Assembly (NCBI GenBank): GCA_964465665.1 | Contig: CAYXKM010000201.1 | Span: 1 to 22,159 of the forward strand | Length of the DNA: 22,159 nucleotides | Source of the DNA: JAKEGN01 sp964465665 | GTDB taxonomy: Bacteria > Pseudomonadota > Gammaproteobacteria > Steroidobacterales > Woeseiaceae | Reading direction: 5' to 3' | Shown: positions 15,888 to 22,159 of the stretch, one piece after another | Position numbering within the stretch: the stretch's first letter is position 1 | Layout of the letters: every line of letters begins with the position of its first letter | The notes under the pieces: model-generated | What the model was told of the DNA's origin: nothing | The model's database searches: none | What the model saw: the letters and a program-made list of their open reading frames with translations, nothing else | Position numbers and translations under genes: made by a program

Positions 15888-16370
15888 ATGAATAAACTGA
15901 GTCATATCGATGCGGAGAACCGGCCGGTGATGGTCGATATCAGCGAGAAAAAAGTCACCGCCCGAGTAGCGCATGCCAGATCCATCGTCGAGTTCCCGCC
16001 CGAGGTCGCGCGCCGTTTTGCCGACGGCGATATACGCACTGCGAAAGGTCCGGTGTTTGCCACGGCCATCATTGCCGGCGTGATGGCATCGAAGAAAACT
16101 CACGAGCTGATTCCGTTCTGCCATCCGCTGGGTCTGGACAACTGCGACATCCGCATCAGTATGGATGCCGGTCGTCGCGCGATCATCGATTGTTATTGCA
16201 AGGTGACGCACAAGACCGGGGTTGAAATGGAGGCGCTCACGGGCGCAAGCGTTGCCGCGCTGACGATTTACGACATGTGCAAGGCACTGTCCCACGACAT
16301 TACGATTGCGGAAACGCGGCTGATGTCGAAATCCGGTGGCAAACAGGACTATGTCCGCGATGACGACTGA
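15888..16370 (+). CDS. moaC: Cyclic pyranopterin monophosphate synthase MoaC
   Basis: A 160-residue protein, the usual MoaC length, that rearranges the MoaA product into cyclic pyranopterin monophosphate. Active-site residues match E. coli: K53 (TAKGPV), H79 (FCHPLG), D129 and K132 (IYDMCK), plus the KTGVEMEALTGAS signature. I chose the ATG at 15888, with GAGG nine bases upstream. An in-frame ATG at 15867 overlapping the moaA stop would add MKARYSG and cannot be excluded. The 3' end overlaps the start of mobA. Confidence 0.96.
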   Translation: MNKLSHIDAENRPVMVDISEKKVTARVAHARSIVEFPPEVARRFADGDIRTAKGPVFATAIIAGVMASKKTHELIPFCHPLGLDNCDIRISMDAGRRAIIDCYCKVTHKTGVEMEALTGASVAALTIYDMCKALSHDITIAETRLMSKSGGKQDYVRDDD

Positions 16371-16950
16371 CCACGTACTCGGCCTGGTATTGGCAGGAGG
16401 GCAAAGCCGGCGCATGGGCCGGGACAAGGCACTGTTGCGCCTGAACGGCGAGAGCCAGCTCGATAGGGCAGTGCGCCTCCTTGAGCAGCACGTGGCAGGG
16501 GTTTTCGTTTCCGCTCGCGCCGACCAGGCGAATGAACCGGAGCGCGCCCGGTTTCCCCGGATTGTGGATCGTTATGCCGACCTCGGGCCCCTTGCGGGCA
16601 TCCTGTCCGCCATGGACGCGGAGCCAGAGGCTACATGGCTGGTCGTGGCATGCGACTTGCCGAATCTCGACGGCGAGACCATACGCTACTTGCTGGCGGA
16701 GCGTTCGGCGACGCAACCGTTCACAGCCTACCGAAGCAGTTTCGACGGGCTCCCCGAACCCCTGTGCGCCGTTTACAGCGCTTCGTCGCGGGCCATACTC
16801 GATGAGTTCGTCTCAGCCGGCGTTCACTGCCCGAGAAAAATCATGATGCGCTCGGACACACGATTGCTCGATGCGAGGAATCCAAGGGCGCTCGACAATA
16901 TCAATACTCCGGGTGAGCTGTCACAGCATGCTGCCGGGCCTGTGTCGTGA
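16360..16950 (+). CDS. mobA: Molybdenum cofactor guanylyltransferase MobA
   Basis: A 196-residue nucleotidyltransferase that adds GMP from GTP to molybdopterin. The GTP-binding signature LAGGQSRRMGRDKA lies at residues 11-24, DLGPLAGILSAM follows near residue 75, and the metal-binding VVACDLPNL lies near residue 95. The ATG at 16360 overlaps moaC by 11 bp and has AGGA ten bases upstream; an in-frame ATG at 16351 is also possible. Its stop overlaps the GTG of moaD. Together with the convergent mocA it suggests the cell makes both guanine and cytosine dinucleotide forms of the cofactor. Confidence 0.93.
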   Translation: MTTDHVLGLVLAGGQSRRMGRDKALLRLNGESQLDRAVRLLEQHVAGVFVSARADQANEPERARFPRIVDRYADLGPLAGILSAMDAEPEATWLVVACDLPNLDGETIRYLLAERSATQPFTAYRSSFDGLPEPLCAVYSASSRAILDEFVSAGVHCPRKIMMRSDTRLLDARNPRALDNINTPGELSQHAAGPVS

Positions 16951-17192
16951 AGAAGCTGATTACGGTTCGATACTTCGCGCTGTTTCGTGAACATGCCGGA
17001 ATCAGCGGCGAGACTCTCGAGAGCGATGCGGACACCGCGGCAACCCTGTTTGCCCAGCTGAAACACAGGCACGGGTCGGCGGAGCCTGCGGGCCATTGCA
17101 AGGTCGCGATCAATGATCAGATGGTCGACTGGGACGCGCCTGTCAGGAGCGGTGATGTCGTGCTCTTTTTCCCGCCGGTCGCGGGGGGTTGA
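16947..17192 (+). CDS. moaD: Molybdopterin synthase sulfur carrier subunit MoaD
   Basis: An 81-residue ubiquitin-like sulfur carrier. It starts MKKLITVRYFALFREHAG, the first strand and helix of the fold, and ends VVLFFPPVAGG, the conserved Gly-Gly tail that is thiocarboxylated and inserted into MoaE. The start is a GTG overlapping the mobA stop (GTGA), and the stop is one base from the moaE ATG. The tight packing implies translational coupling with both neighbours. Confidence 0.96.
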   Translation: MKKLITVRYFALFREHAGISGETLESDADTAATLFAQLKHRHGSAEPAGHCKVAINDQMVDWDAPVRSGDVVLFFPPVAGG

Positions 17193-17193
17193 G

Positions 17194-17703
17194 ATGATGC
17201 AGATCACGGAAGAACGAATCGTGCCGGATGTGCTGCGCGACCGGTTGCTCGATCCTGCGGCAGGCGCATTCGCAACTTTTGAGGGCTGGATTCGCAATCA
17301 CAACGATGGATTGCAGGTTGCCAGGCTGGAATACGAGGTGTATGCACCTTTGTGCGTGATCGAAGGCGAAAAAATCCTTGCGGAAGCCCGTACGCGTTGG
17401 GCAATACTGCATGCAAGCTGCGTTCATCGCAGCGGGTTGCTGGAAATCGGTGATTGTGCCGTCTGGGTCGGAGTCAGTTCGGCGCACCGGGACGAAGCTT
17501 TCCATGCGTGCCGATACATCATCGACGAAGTCAAGGTTCGTCTGCCCATCTGGAAGAAGGAACACTACGCGAGCGGCGATTCCGGCTGGGTCAATTGCGA
17601 GCGTTGCGCAGAACATGGTGACCGTCACGGTCACAAGCACCACCGTCTACAGCAGGAAATGGCTGTGGCTCCGATTCAGCGCAAAGGGCGGGTTGCCGAC
17701 TGA
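17194..17703 (+). CDS. moaE: Molybdopterin synthase catalytic subunit MoaE with Cys/His-rich tail
   Basis: The catalytic subunit that transfers sulfur from two MoaD molecules to make molybdopterin. The core (residues 1-134) carries FEGWIRNHNDG with R34, SSAHRDEAFHACRYIIDEVK with K114, and WKKEHY with K121; K114 and K121 have the same spacing as K119 and K126 of E. coli MoaE. The protein is 169 residues, against about 150 in E. coli. The extra tail after WVN has C135, C138, H141, H145, H147, H149 and H150 and could bind a metal; this is inference. An ATG at 17194 is followed by a second at 17197. The last 28 bp overlap the 3' end of mocA on the other strand. Confidence 0.95.
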   Translation: MMQITEERIVPDVLRDRLLDPAAGAFATFEGWIRNHNDGLQVARLEYEVYAPLCVIEGEKILAEARTRWAILHASCVHRSGLLEIGDCAVWVGVSSAHRDEAFHACRYIIDEVKVRLPIWKKEHYASGDSGWVNCERCAEHGDRHGHKHHRLQQEMAVAPIQRKGRVAD

Positions 17704-18335
17704 CGAGCGGCTGCCTCGAGGTCGGCGGGAACGTCGATATCGATGGCGGCAGCGGCGCAGTGCAGGCGCCGGACTCGTGACGGATTTGCCTTGAGTACGC
17801 TGCGCGCACCTGAATCGCCATCGAGTGCGAGCAATTGCGGGAATACGTCCGCCGGAAATATGACCGGGGGCCCTTCAATGCCGTCGAATTCGCTGGCAAC
17901 TATGCAGTGCGGGTCGGCTGACCATGCGTCAATCATAGCGCGGAGGTGGCTCGTCTCGATCAGCGGCTGATCGGCCAGCAACAGCAGGACAGCGCTGGCT
18001 ACATCCTCGACAGCAGCGACGCCGGCAGCAATCGAATTGCCAAGTCCCTGGTCGAATTCGGGATTGACGACCAGGTAACCGGCAAGCGGTGCGCAGGCGC
18101 TGGCGACTCGCGACCATTGATTGCCGGCGACCAGCAACGTTTTCGGACCGGATACGGCTTCGGCAAGACGCATTGCGCGTGCGACCAGTGGCTGACCGCG
18201 AAATTCGCTCAGTTGCTTCGCGGAACCGAAACGCCGCGAGGCCCCCGCGGCGAGGACGATGCCGAAAAGGCCGGTTTCAGGAGTATCGGCGCTGCTCGTT
18301 GCTGCGGAATCCGCCACGCCTCGAAAAACCTCCAT
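17676..18335 (-). CDS. mocA: MocA-like molybdenum cofactor cytidylyltransferase
   Basis: A 219-residue MobA-like NTP transferase. The nucleotide-binding motif LAAGASRRFGSAKQL is at residues 28-42, and LLLLADQPLI is the metal-binding strand. GPPVIFPADVFPQLLALDGDSGARSVL has the P-x-x-F and GDxGAR pattern of cytidylyltransferases that form the cytosine dinucleotide cofactor used by xanthine/CO-dehydrogenase-type enzymes. The location beside the moa operon, with xdhC and coxE in the same window, supports this over other sugar-nucleotide roles. I chose the ATG at 18335, with a candidate promoter 50-80 bp upstream; the frame is open to 18500 but that extension has no family match. Its 3' end overlaps moaE. 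Confidence 0.82.
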   Translation of the reverse strand: MEVFRGVADSAATSSADTPETGLFGIVLAAGASRRFGSAKQLSEFRGQPLVARAMRLAEAVSGPKTLLVAGNQWSRVASACAPLAGYLVVNPEFDQGLGNSIAAGVAAVEDVASAVLLLLADQPLIETSHLRAMIDAWSADPHCIVASEFDGIEGPPVIFPADVFPQLLALDGDSGARSVLKANPSRVRRLHCAAAAIDIDVPADLEAAARQSATRPLR

Positions 18336-18386
18336 GACATTGCCCGCGGATGCCACCGGGTTGCGGTGGTGTTTCGGCCCGGAAGC

Positions 18387-18414
18387 AGTATAGGCGTCGA
18401 TGGCGGTTACGCAA
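18387..18414 (-). promoter_or_regulatory. Candidate promoter of mocA
   Basis: On the minus strand TTGCGT (18409-18414) and TATACT (18387-18392) are spaced by 16 bp. The -10 is a five-of-six match, the -35 a weaker one. Transcription would start near 18380, about 45 bases before the chosen mocA ATG, which supports that start over the longer reading frame. Confidence 0.4.
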
Positions 18415-18583
18415 GCGAAGCAGCAGCCGGTCCGGTTACAAGTTTTTCCCGCAGAGAGCGCAGCAATACAAGCGATTCGGAATGCCCGAAATCGCTGCAT
18501 GCCACTGCCCGAGGCGAAGCCTGCCGCAGCAATCGCTTAAACGGAGCTTGCCCTGTTCCCGGCATTTGTGGTTTGTTGTGCAG

Positions 18584-18603
18584 TGCCGGCCGTTATGCCG
18601 GCA
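18584..18603 (+). other. Hairpin just upstream of the MaoC gene
   Basis: Perfect 7-bp arms TGCCGGC and GCCGGCA around a 6-base loop, ending 16 bp before the ATG at 18620. There is no T run, so it is not an intrinsic terminator. It sits close enough to the start codon to affect ribosome access if transcribed. The rest of the divergent gap 18336-18619 shows only the mocA promoter candidate. Confidence 0.4.
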
Positions 18604-18619
18604 ACCAACATCACGACGA

Positions 18620-19126
18620 ATGTCTTCAGGCAAAAAATTTGCAGGGAAACTTAAATTGCATCGAATCAGGTCGATCGAGGACGCCAGGGCGCTCGAGGGA
18701 AAGGAAGTCGGCATTTCCGAGTGGATCACTGTCGATCAGCGGAAGATCAATCAGTTTGCGGACGCCACAGGCGACTATCAGTGGATCCACGTGGACGAGG
18801 AACGTGCTGCGCTGGAGCTGCCTGAAGGCAAAACCATCGCGCACGGGTACCTGACGCTGGCACTGGTTCCGGCGCTGACCGGCGATTTCGTGCAGGTCGA
18901 TAACCTGGTTCGCGCGATCAATTTCGGGTGCAACAAGATACGTTTCTATTCGCCCGTGCCGGTCGGGGCGAGAGTTCGAGCGCGTGCCGTCGTGTTGCAA
19001 GCAAGAAAGCGCGGCGGTGCCTTGCACCTGACGTCCGAGGTAACTATCGAGGTTGACGGCATGCGCAAGCCCGCGTGCGTTGCCGAAACCATCGGCATCT
19101 ATTTCGTCGAAGAGGGCTCACTCTGA
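18620..19126 (+). CDS. MaoC-family hot-dog dehydratase ((R)-enoyl-CoA hydratase-like)
   Basis: A 168-residue single hot-dog protein of the MaoC family, which hydrates enoyl-CoA to (R)-3-hydroxyacyl-CoA or the reverse. The hydratase motif is FADATGDYQWIHVDEERA, with Asp52 and His57 as the catalytic pair (D-x4-H), followed by GKTIAHGYLTLALVPAL and FGCNKIRFYSPVPVGARVRARA, all family-typical. The ATG at 18620 is followed by a short basic stretch; the ribosome site is poor and a hairpin lies just upstream. It converges on the cysteine synthase-glutaredoxin gene with 15 bp between stops. It may work with the acyl-CoA dehydrogenases at 12.2-14.6 kb, but nothing in the layout proves that. Confidence 0.9.
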   Translation: MSSGKKFAGKLKLHRIRSIEDARALEGKEVGISEWITVDQRKINQFADATGDYQWIHVDEERAALELPEGKTIAHGYLTLALVPALTGDFVQVDNLVRAINFGCNKIRFYSPVPVGARVRARAVVLQARKRGGALHLTSEVTIEVDGMRKPACVAETIGIYFVEEGSL

Positions 19127-19141
19127 CGACGATGCACCAGC

Positions 19142-20629
19142 TCAGCGTTTTTGCAACCAACCTGGCAGGAACGAGTACGGATCGTCGTTGACCGACCTAT
19201 CGAAAGGCACGTCGTGCTTTTCAAGAATTTTCTTCAAATGTCCGGATTTCCACGCATCGAAGACATCCGTGGCGCCGCCGATGTGCTCGCCGCCGACAAA
19301 GACCTGCGGAATGGTCGCTTTCCCGGTTGTCTCCCGGAGCGCCGCCCGAATTCTGCCGCCCCGGTCATTCTCCTGGTAGGCAACCGAATCCAGGTCGATC
19401 GCCCGGTACGGTATGCCGTAGCGGGCGAACATTTTGCGCACGGACCAGCAGAATTCGCACCACTCGAGCGCGAAAAGCGTAACCGGCTGATCCTGGTCGT
19501 TTATGCTCGCCGCCACGAACTTCAATGCCTCGGCCGGGGCAGGCGCGACGGTTTCGCTGTTCGCAACGACAGCCGGCTCCGCCACATCGAAACGATAGCC
19601 GGGGGTCGAGCGGGAAATCTCGTGTTCCTCGGCGGTCATGTCGGAGGAAATGCCTTCGAACAGCGGCGTGCTGAGGTAGCGCTCCCCGGTATCGGGCAAC
19701 ATGCAAAGGATGGCGGTTCCGGGCGCCGATTCCCTGGCAATCGTGAGCGCGCCGGCGAGCGTAGCCCCGCCGGAAATGCCGGCGAAAATTCCCTCCTTTT
19801 GCGCCAGCTCCCGCGACAACCGCAGTGCTTCTGCGCCGTCGATCGGCACGATCCGGTCGACGAGATCCATGCCGATCGCATCCTCCGTGAGCCGCGGGAT
19901 GAAATCCGGGCTCCAGCCCTGCATCAGGTGCGGGCGAAACATCGGATGGCTTTCCGCCGGAGTGCCGTCATTGTTCCGACGCTGCGGAATCCTGCTGCCG
20001 AGCACCGGCGAATTATCCGGCTCGCAGACGACGATCCGGATATCCGGCCGCTCGCGCGCCAGCACCCGGGCGACACCCTTGAGCGTGCCGCCCGTGCCGA
20101 AACCGGTAACCCAGTAGTCGAGGCGTCTGCCGGCGAACGCTGCCAGGATTTCCGGCGCGGTCGTGCGGCTGTGGGCGTTCGCATTGGCTTCATTTTCGAA
20201 CTGTCGGCACAGAAACCAGCCATGTTTTTCCGCGAGTTCCGTGGCTTTGGCCAGCATGCCGCTTCCTTTCAGGCTGGCTGGCGTCAATACCACTCTTGCG
20301 CCCAGGAATCGCATCATTCGTCGCCGTTCGACGCTGAACGATTCCGACATCGTGACCACCAGCGGGTAACCCTTTTGTGCGCAAACCATCGCGAGCCCGA
20401 TACCGGTGTTGCCGCTCGTTGCTTCGATGACGGTTTGTCCCGGCTGCAACTCGCCGCGACGTTCCGCGTCCTCGATGACACCGAGAGCAAGCCTGTCTTT
20501 GACGGAGCCCATCGGATTGAACGCCTCGACCTTGACGAACAGGTCGATTCCCTGTGGTGCCAGCCTGTTCAGCCGCACCACCGGGGTACGGCCGATAGTC
20601 TGCAGGATGTTGTCGTATACCTGGTCCAT
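19142..20629 (-). CDS. Cysteine synthase-glutaredoxin fusion protein
   Basis: A 495-residue fusion. Residues 1-320 are a PLP-dependent O-acetylserine sulfhydrylase: TIGRTPVVRLNRL, NPMGSVKDRLAL with the PLP lysine K44, EATSGNTGIGLA (69-80), TGFGTGGTLKGVARVL (about 175-190), FAGISGGATLAGAL and LPDTGERYLST. Residues 321-378 are a linker. Residues 379-470 are a glutaredoxin with a C391-E-F-C394 active site (the usual one is CPYC), the cis-proline segment TIPQVFVGG (P441) and GGATDVFDAW. A short tail ends in PGWLQKR. I chose the ATG at 20629 (MDQVYDNIL); the longer form from 20671 lacks family match. There is no stop or frameshift between the parts. CysM-type enzymes make S-sulfocysteine from thiosulfate, which glutaredoxins reduce to cysteine, so the fusion could channel that route; this is inference. 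Confidence 0.93.
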   Translation of the reverse strand: MDQVYDNILQTIGRTPVVRLNRLAPQGIDLFVKVEAFNPMGSVKDRLALGVIEDAERRGELQPGQTVIEATSGNTGIGLAMVCAQKGYPLVVTMSESFSVERRRMMRFLGARVVLTPASLKGSGMLAKATELAEKHGWFLCRQFENEANANAHSRTTAPEILAAFAGRRLDYWVTGFGTGGTLKGVARVLARERPDIRIVVCEPDNSPVLGSRIPQRRNNDGTPAESHPMFRPHLMQGWSPDFIPRLTEDAIGMDLVDRIVPIDGAEALRLSRELAQKEGIFAGISGGATLAGALTIARESAPGTAILCMLPDTGERYLSTPLFEGISSDMTAEEHEISRSTPGYRFDVAEPAVVANSETVAPAPAEALKFVAASINDQDQPVTLFALEWCEFCWSVRKMFARYGIPYRAIDLDSVAYQENDRGGRIRAALRETTGKATIPQVFVGGEHIGGATDVFDAWKSGHLKKILEKHDVPFDRSVNDDPYSFLPGWLQKR

Positions 20630-20817
20630 TATTGAATTCCCGTTGCATGTCCCGGCGCACGCATTCGACATCGGGAATGCCCCGAGTGTGGCGAGCGGAC
20701 GGGCTCACAAAGTATAGTACGGCGGAATCATGCAGGGCTGCACGATCGGTAGTGATGCTGAGTGCGTCGAATCACGCTGCCGCATTGTCGGACTCAAAGA
20801 CGCAGAGGAGTAGGGAG

Positions 20818-20997
20818 ATGGAAGTGACTGGAATTCTCGGGATCCTGGTCCTGATAGCGGATATTTACGCCATACTGCAGATTGCCCAAAGCTCCGCGGA
20901 TACCGTCAAGAAAGCGCTGTGGATCGTGCTGGTGCTGGTGCTGCCTGTCGTCGGTGTCATCATCTGGTACCTTGCAGGACCCGGTCGGCCGTCCTGA
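20818..20997 (+). CDS. Small membrane protein with PLDc_N-like domain (59 aa)
   Basis: A 59-residue peptide with two hydrophobic helices, TGILGILVLIADIYAILQIA and ALWIVLVLVLPVVGVIIWYLAG, joined by a short polar turn (QSSADTVKK). The W-x3-V-LP-x-x-G-x-I-W/Y-YL pattern is that of the PLDc_N domain, found at the N-terminus of cardiolipin synthases and also as free small proteins. The ATG at 20818 follows a purine-rich GAGGAG-TAGGGAG stretch, a good ribosome site. It diverges from the cysteine synthase gene. The function is unknown. Confidence 0.8.
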   Translation: MEVTGILGILVLIADIYAILQIAQSSADTVKKALWIVLVLVLPVVGVIIWYLAGPGRPS

Positions 20998-21052
20998 CCA
21001 ACGCCCGCGGCGTCAGCGTTCCCCCGGATCGCAAAGTCCGTTGGCAGGGTCC

Positions 21053-21089
21053 AAAAAAAAGATTGGCAGGCGATAGCCTGCCAATCTTT
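21053..21089 (-). terminator. Intrinsic terminator of the TonB-dependent receptor gene
   Basis: A perfect 14-bp inverted repeat (21058-21071 and 21076-21089) with a four-base GATA loop. On the minus strand the stem is followed by eight T (21053-21060 on the plus strand are all A). It lies 33 bp after the receptor stop. On the plus strand the T run is only the three bases of the stem, so it would end the small membrane protein transcript less well. Confidence 0.93.
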
Positions 21090-21121
21090 GACACTGCTGT
21101 TTCCTGCAGCGCCTTCCGCGA

Positions 21122-22159
21122 TCAGTCGAAAACCACGCGGAAAGTAACGCCGTAGGTTTTCGGTTCGTTCGGGTAGCCGCTGTAACTGCCAGCCTGCGCC
21201 ACCGATGGAAACGCCTGCAACAGGTAATCGTCACCGTCGAGATTGCGGGCCCAGAGCATGGCCTCGAAGCCGTTGTCCCACTGCAATCCCAAGCTTGCGT
21301 TGACCGTGTTGACTTCACGCGAAGCAACATCTTCCGGAACGTTTTCGATGATCCGAACCTTCTTGTCGTAAATATACTCGGCGCGAACGAAGCCGGTCAT
21401 GCTTGCACCCAGGTCGAAATTGTAAGTGCCCGAGGTATTCATGCTGAAGGGATGCACGCCGGGTACCGAGGTTCCGCTGAGGTCGGTCGGGCCACCGACT
21501 CCGCTCGCACCCGGGAAGGAATCGTATTCCGCATCCAGCCAGGTTCCGGCAAACGTGAACTGGAACGCATCGACCGGGAGCCAGGTCAACTCCAGTTCGG
21601 CACCGGTGGTCGACTGCTTGCCGGCATTCGCCAGCGAGAATCCAGTACCGGTGAATATATTCGACTGGAAGCCGTCGATTTCCTGGTCGAACAGGGCAAT
21701 ATTGACCGCGCCGTTTTCGAAGCTGGCCTTCAACCCGATCTCGTACAGGGTGGACTCTTCAGGTCCAGCGTAGCGCGTACCTGCGACCAGGTTGTTCAGG
21801 CCGAGGCCGGCAGACGTGATTGCAGGCAAATCGGCGGCGAAGGGCCTCGAATCGCGTGACAGGTTCCATGACGTTGCCTTGAACCCGGTGCCGGCGCTCA
21901 AGTAAATGTTGATGTTGTCAGTCCAGTCATACGCAAGGCGTACGGTCCAGGTCGTGTCGCTGTCGCTCGAACTGCCGGGCTCGACCGAGTTCGGGAACCC
22001 GAGGAACGGTGGCAGGAACTGCAGCGGCTGCAGGGCGAGCAGCGGATTGCAGGCCGGCGGCGGGCTGGTGGCCGAACAGGCAGTCATGCTGAGCGCCTGG
22101 GCCTGTGCGGCTGCAACCGGATTGGCCGCGATGTTCTCCGGCGTGGGAGGCAGGCCGGT
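21122..22159 (-). CDS. TonB-dependent receptor, C-terminal part (5' end outside window)
   Basis: The C-terminal 345 residues of an outer-membrane TonB-dependent receptor; the frame stays open to the right edge, so the plug and N-terminus are outside. Repeated amphipathic strands typical of the barrel are seen: TWTVRLAYDWTDNINIYLSAGTGFKATSWN, ESTLYEIGLKASFENGAVNIALFDQEIDGFQSNIFTG, SLANAGKQSTTGAELELTWLP, SLGLQWDNGFEAMLWARNLDGDDYLL, and the closing strand KTYGVTFRVVFD. The AGTGFKATSWN and ANAGKQSTTGAELEL segments are typical of the large receptor group common in environmental Proteobacteria. The ligand cannot be told from this part. It might be served by a TonB protein such as the one at 2.6-5.8 kb, but no link is visible. 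Confidence 0.92.
   Translation of the reverse strand, partial: TGLPPTPENIAANPVAAAQAQALSMTACSATSPPPACNPLLALQPLQFLPPFLGFPNSVEPGSSSDSDTTWTVRLAYDWTDNINIYLSAGTGFKATSWNLSRDSRPFAADLPAITSAGLGLNNLVAGTRYAGPEESTLYEIGLKASFENGAVNIALFDQEIDGFQSNIFTGTGFSLANAGKQSTTGAELELTWLPVDAFQFTFAGTWLDAEYDSFPGASGVGGPTDLSGTSVPGVHPFSMNTSGTYNFDLGASMTGFVRAEYIYDKKVRIIENVPEDVASREVNTVNASLGLQWDNGFEAMLWARNLDGDDYLLQAFPSVAQAGSYSGYPNEPKTYGVTFRVVFD

Noticed and set aside
19151..20635. A 494-codon open frame on the plus strand, antisense to the cysteine synthase-glutaredoxin gene
   Set aside because: It mirrors the real gene almost end to end, is rich in Arg, His and Gly as shadow frames are, and shows no family motif.

Overview
The window looks like chromosomal DNA from a GC-rich Gammaproteobacterium. 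The evidence is the gene content: a glutaminyl-tRNA synthetase of the E. coli type, ThrRS, Zur, YhhQ, a moaA-C-mobA-D-E cluster and a TonB-dependent receptor. The mix of TonB machinery, acyl-CoA dehydrogenases and molybdenum-hydroxylase maturation genes would suit an environmental lineage such as Woeseiales, Steroidobacterales or relatives, but that placement is a guess. Gene density is high. I see no phage, integrase, insertion sequence, CRISPR array, rRNA or tRNA.

Layout. 1-1.8 kb: the 3' part of a coxE-like VWA gene, overlapped by xdhC; both belong to molybdenum-hydroxylase maturation. 1.8-5.8 kb (minus): a TetR regulator and a 1050-residue protein joining two degenerate receiver domains, a Pro-rich linker, one membrane helix, a helical/coiled-coil region and a TonB C-terminal domain. 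The 304-bp region upstream of that gene holds several inverted repeats. 6.1-10.4 kb: thrS (minus), diverging from zur and glnS (plus). 10.4-10.57 kb: a small cluster of REP-like palindromes between convergent genes. 10.57-14.6 kb (minus): a two-subunit acyl-CoA dehydrogenase pair, a YhhQ-type queuosine-precursor transporter and an S-adenosylmethionine hydrolase (DUF62). 14.8-17.7 kb (plus): the molybdopterin operon moaA-moaC-mobA-moaD-moaE, converging on mocA. 18.6-20.6 kb: a MaoC-type hydratase converging on a fused cysteine synthase-glutaredoxin. 20.8-22.2 kb: a 59-residue PLDc_N-like membrane peptide, a strong intrinsic terminator, and the C-terminal part of a TonB-dependent receptor running off the window.

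How the genes fit together. moaA, moaC, moaD and moaE make molybdopterin, mobA can build the guanine dinucleotide form and mocA the cytosine form. xdhC and coxE, at the other end of the window, serve insertion of the mature cofactor into xanthine-dehydrogenase/CO-dehydrogenase-family enzymes, so the genome probably encodes such an enzyme nearby. The acyl-CoA dehydrogenase pair and the MaoC hydratase suggest beta-oxidation-like degradation of acyl chains or steroid/dicarboxylic side chains.

The two most unusual items are the receiver-receiver-TM-TonB protein and the cysteine synthase-glutaredoxin fusion.
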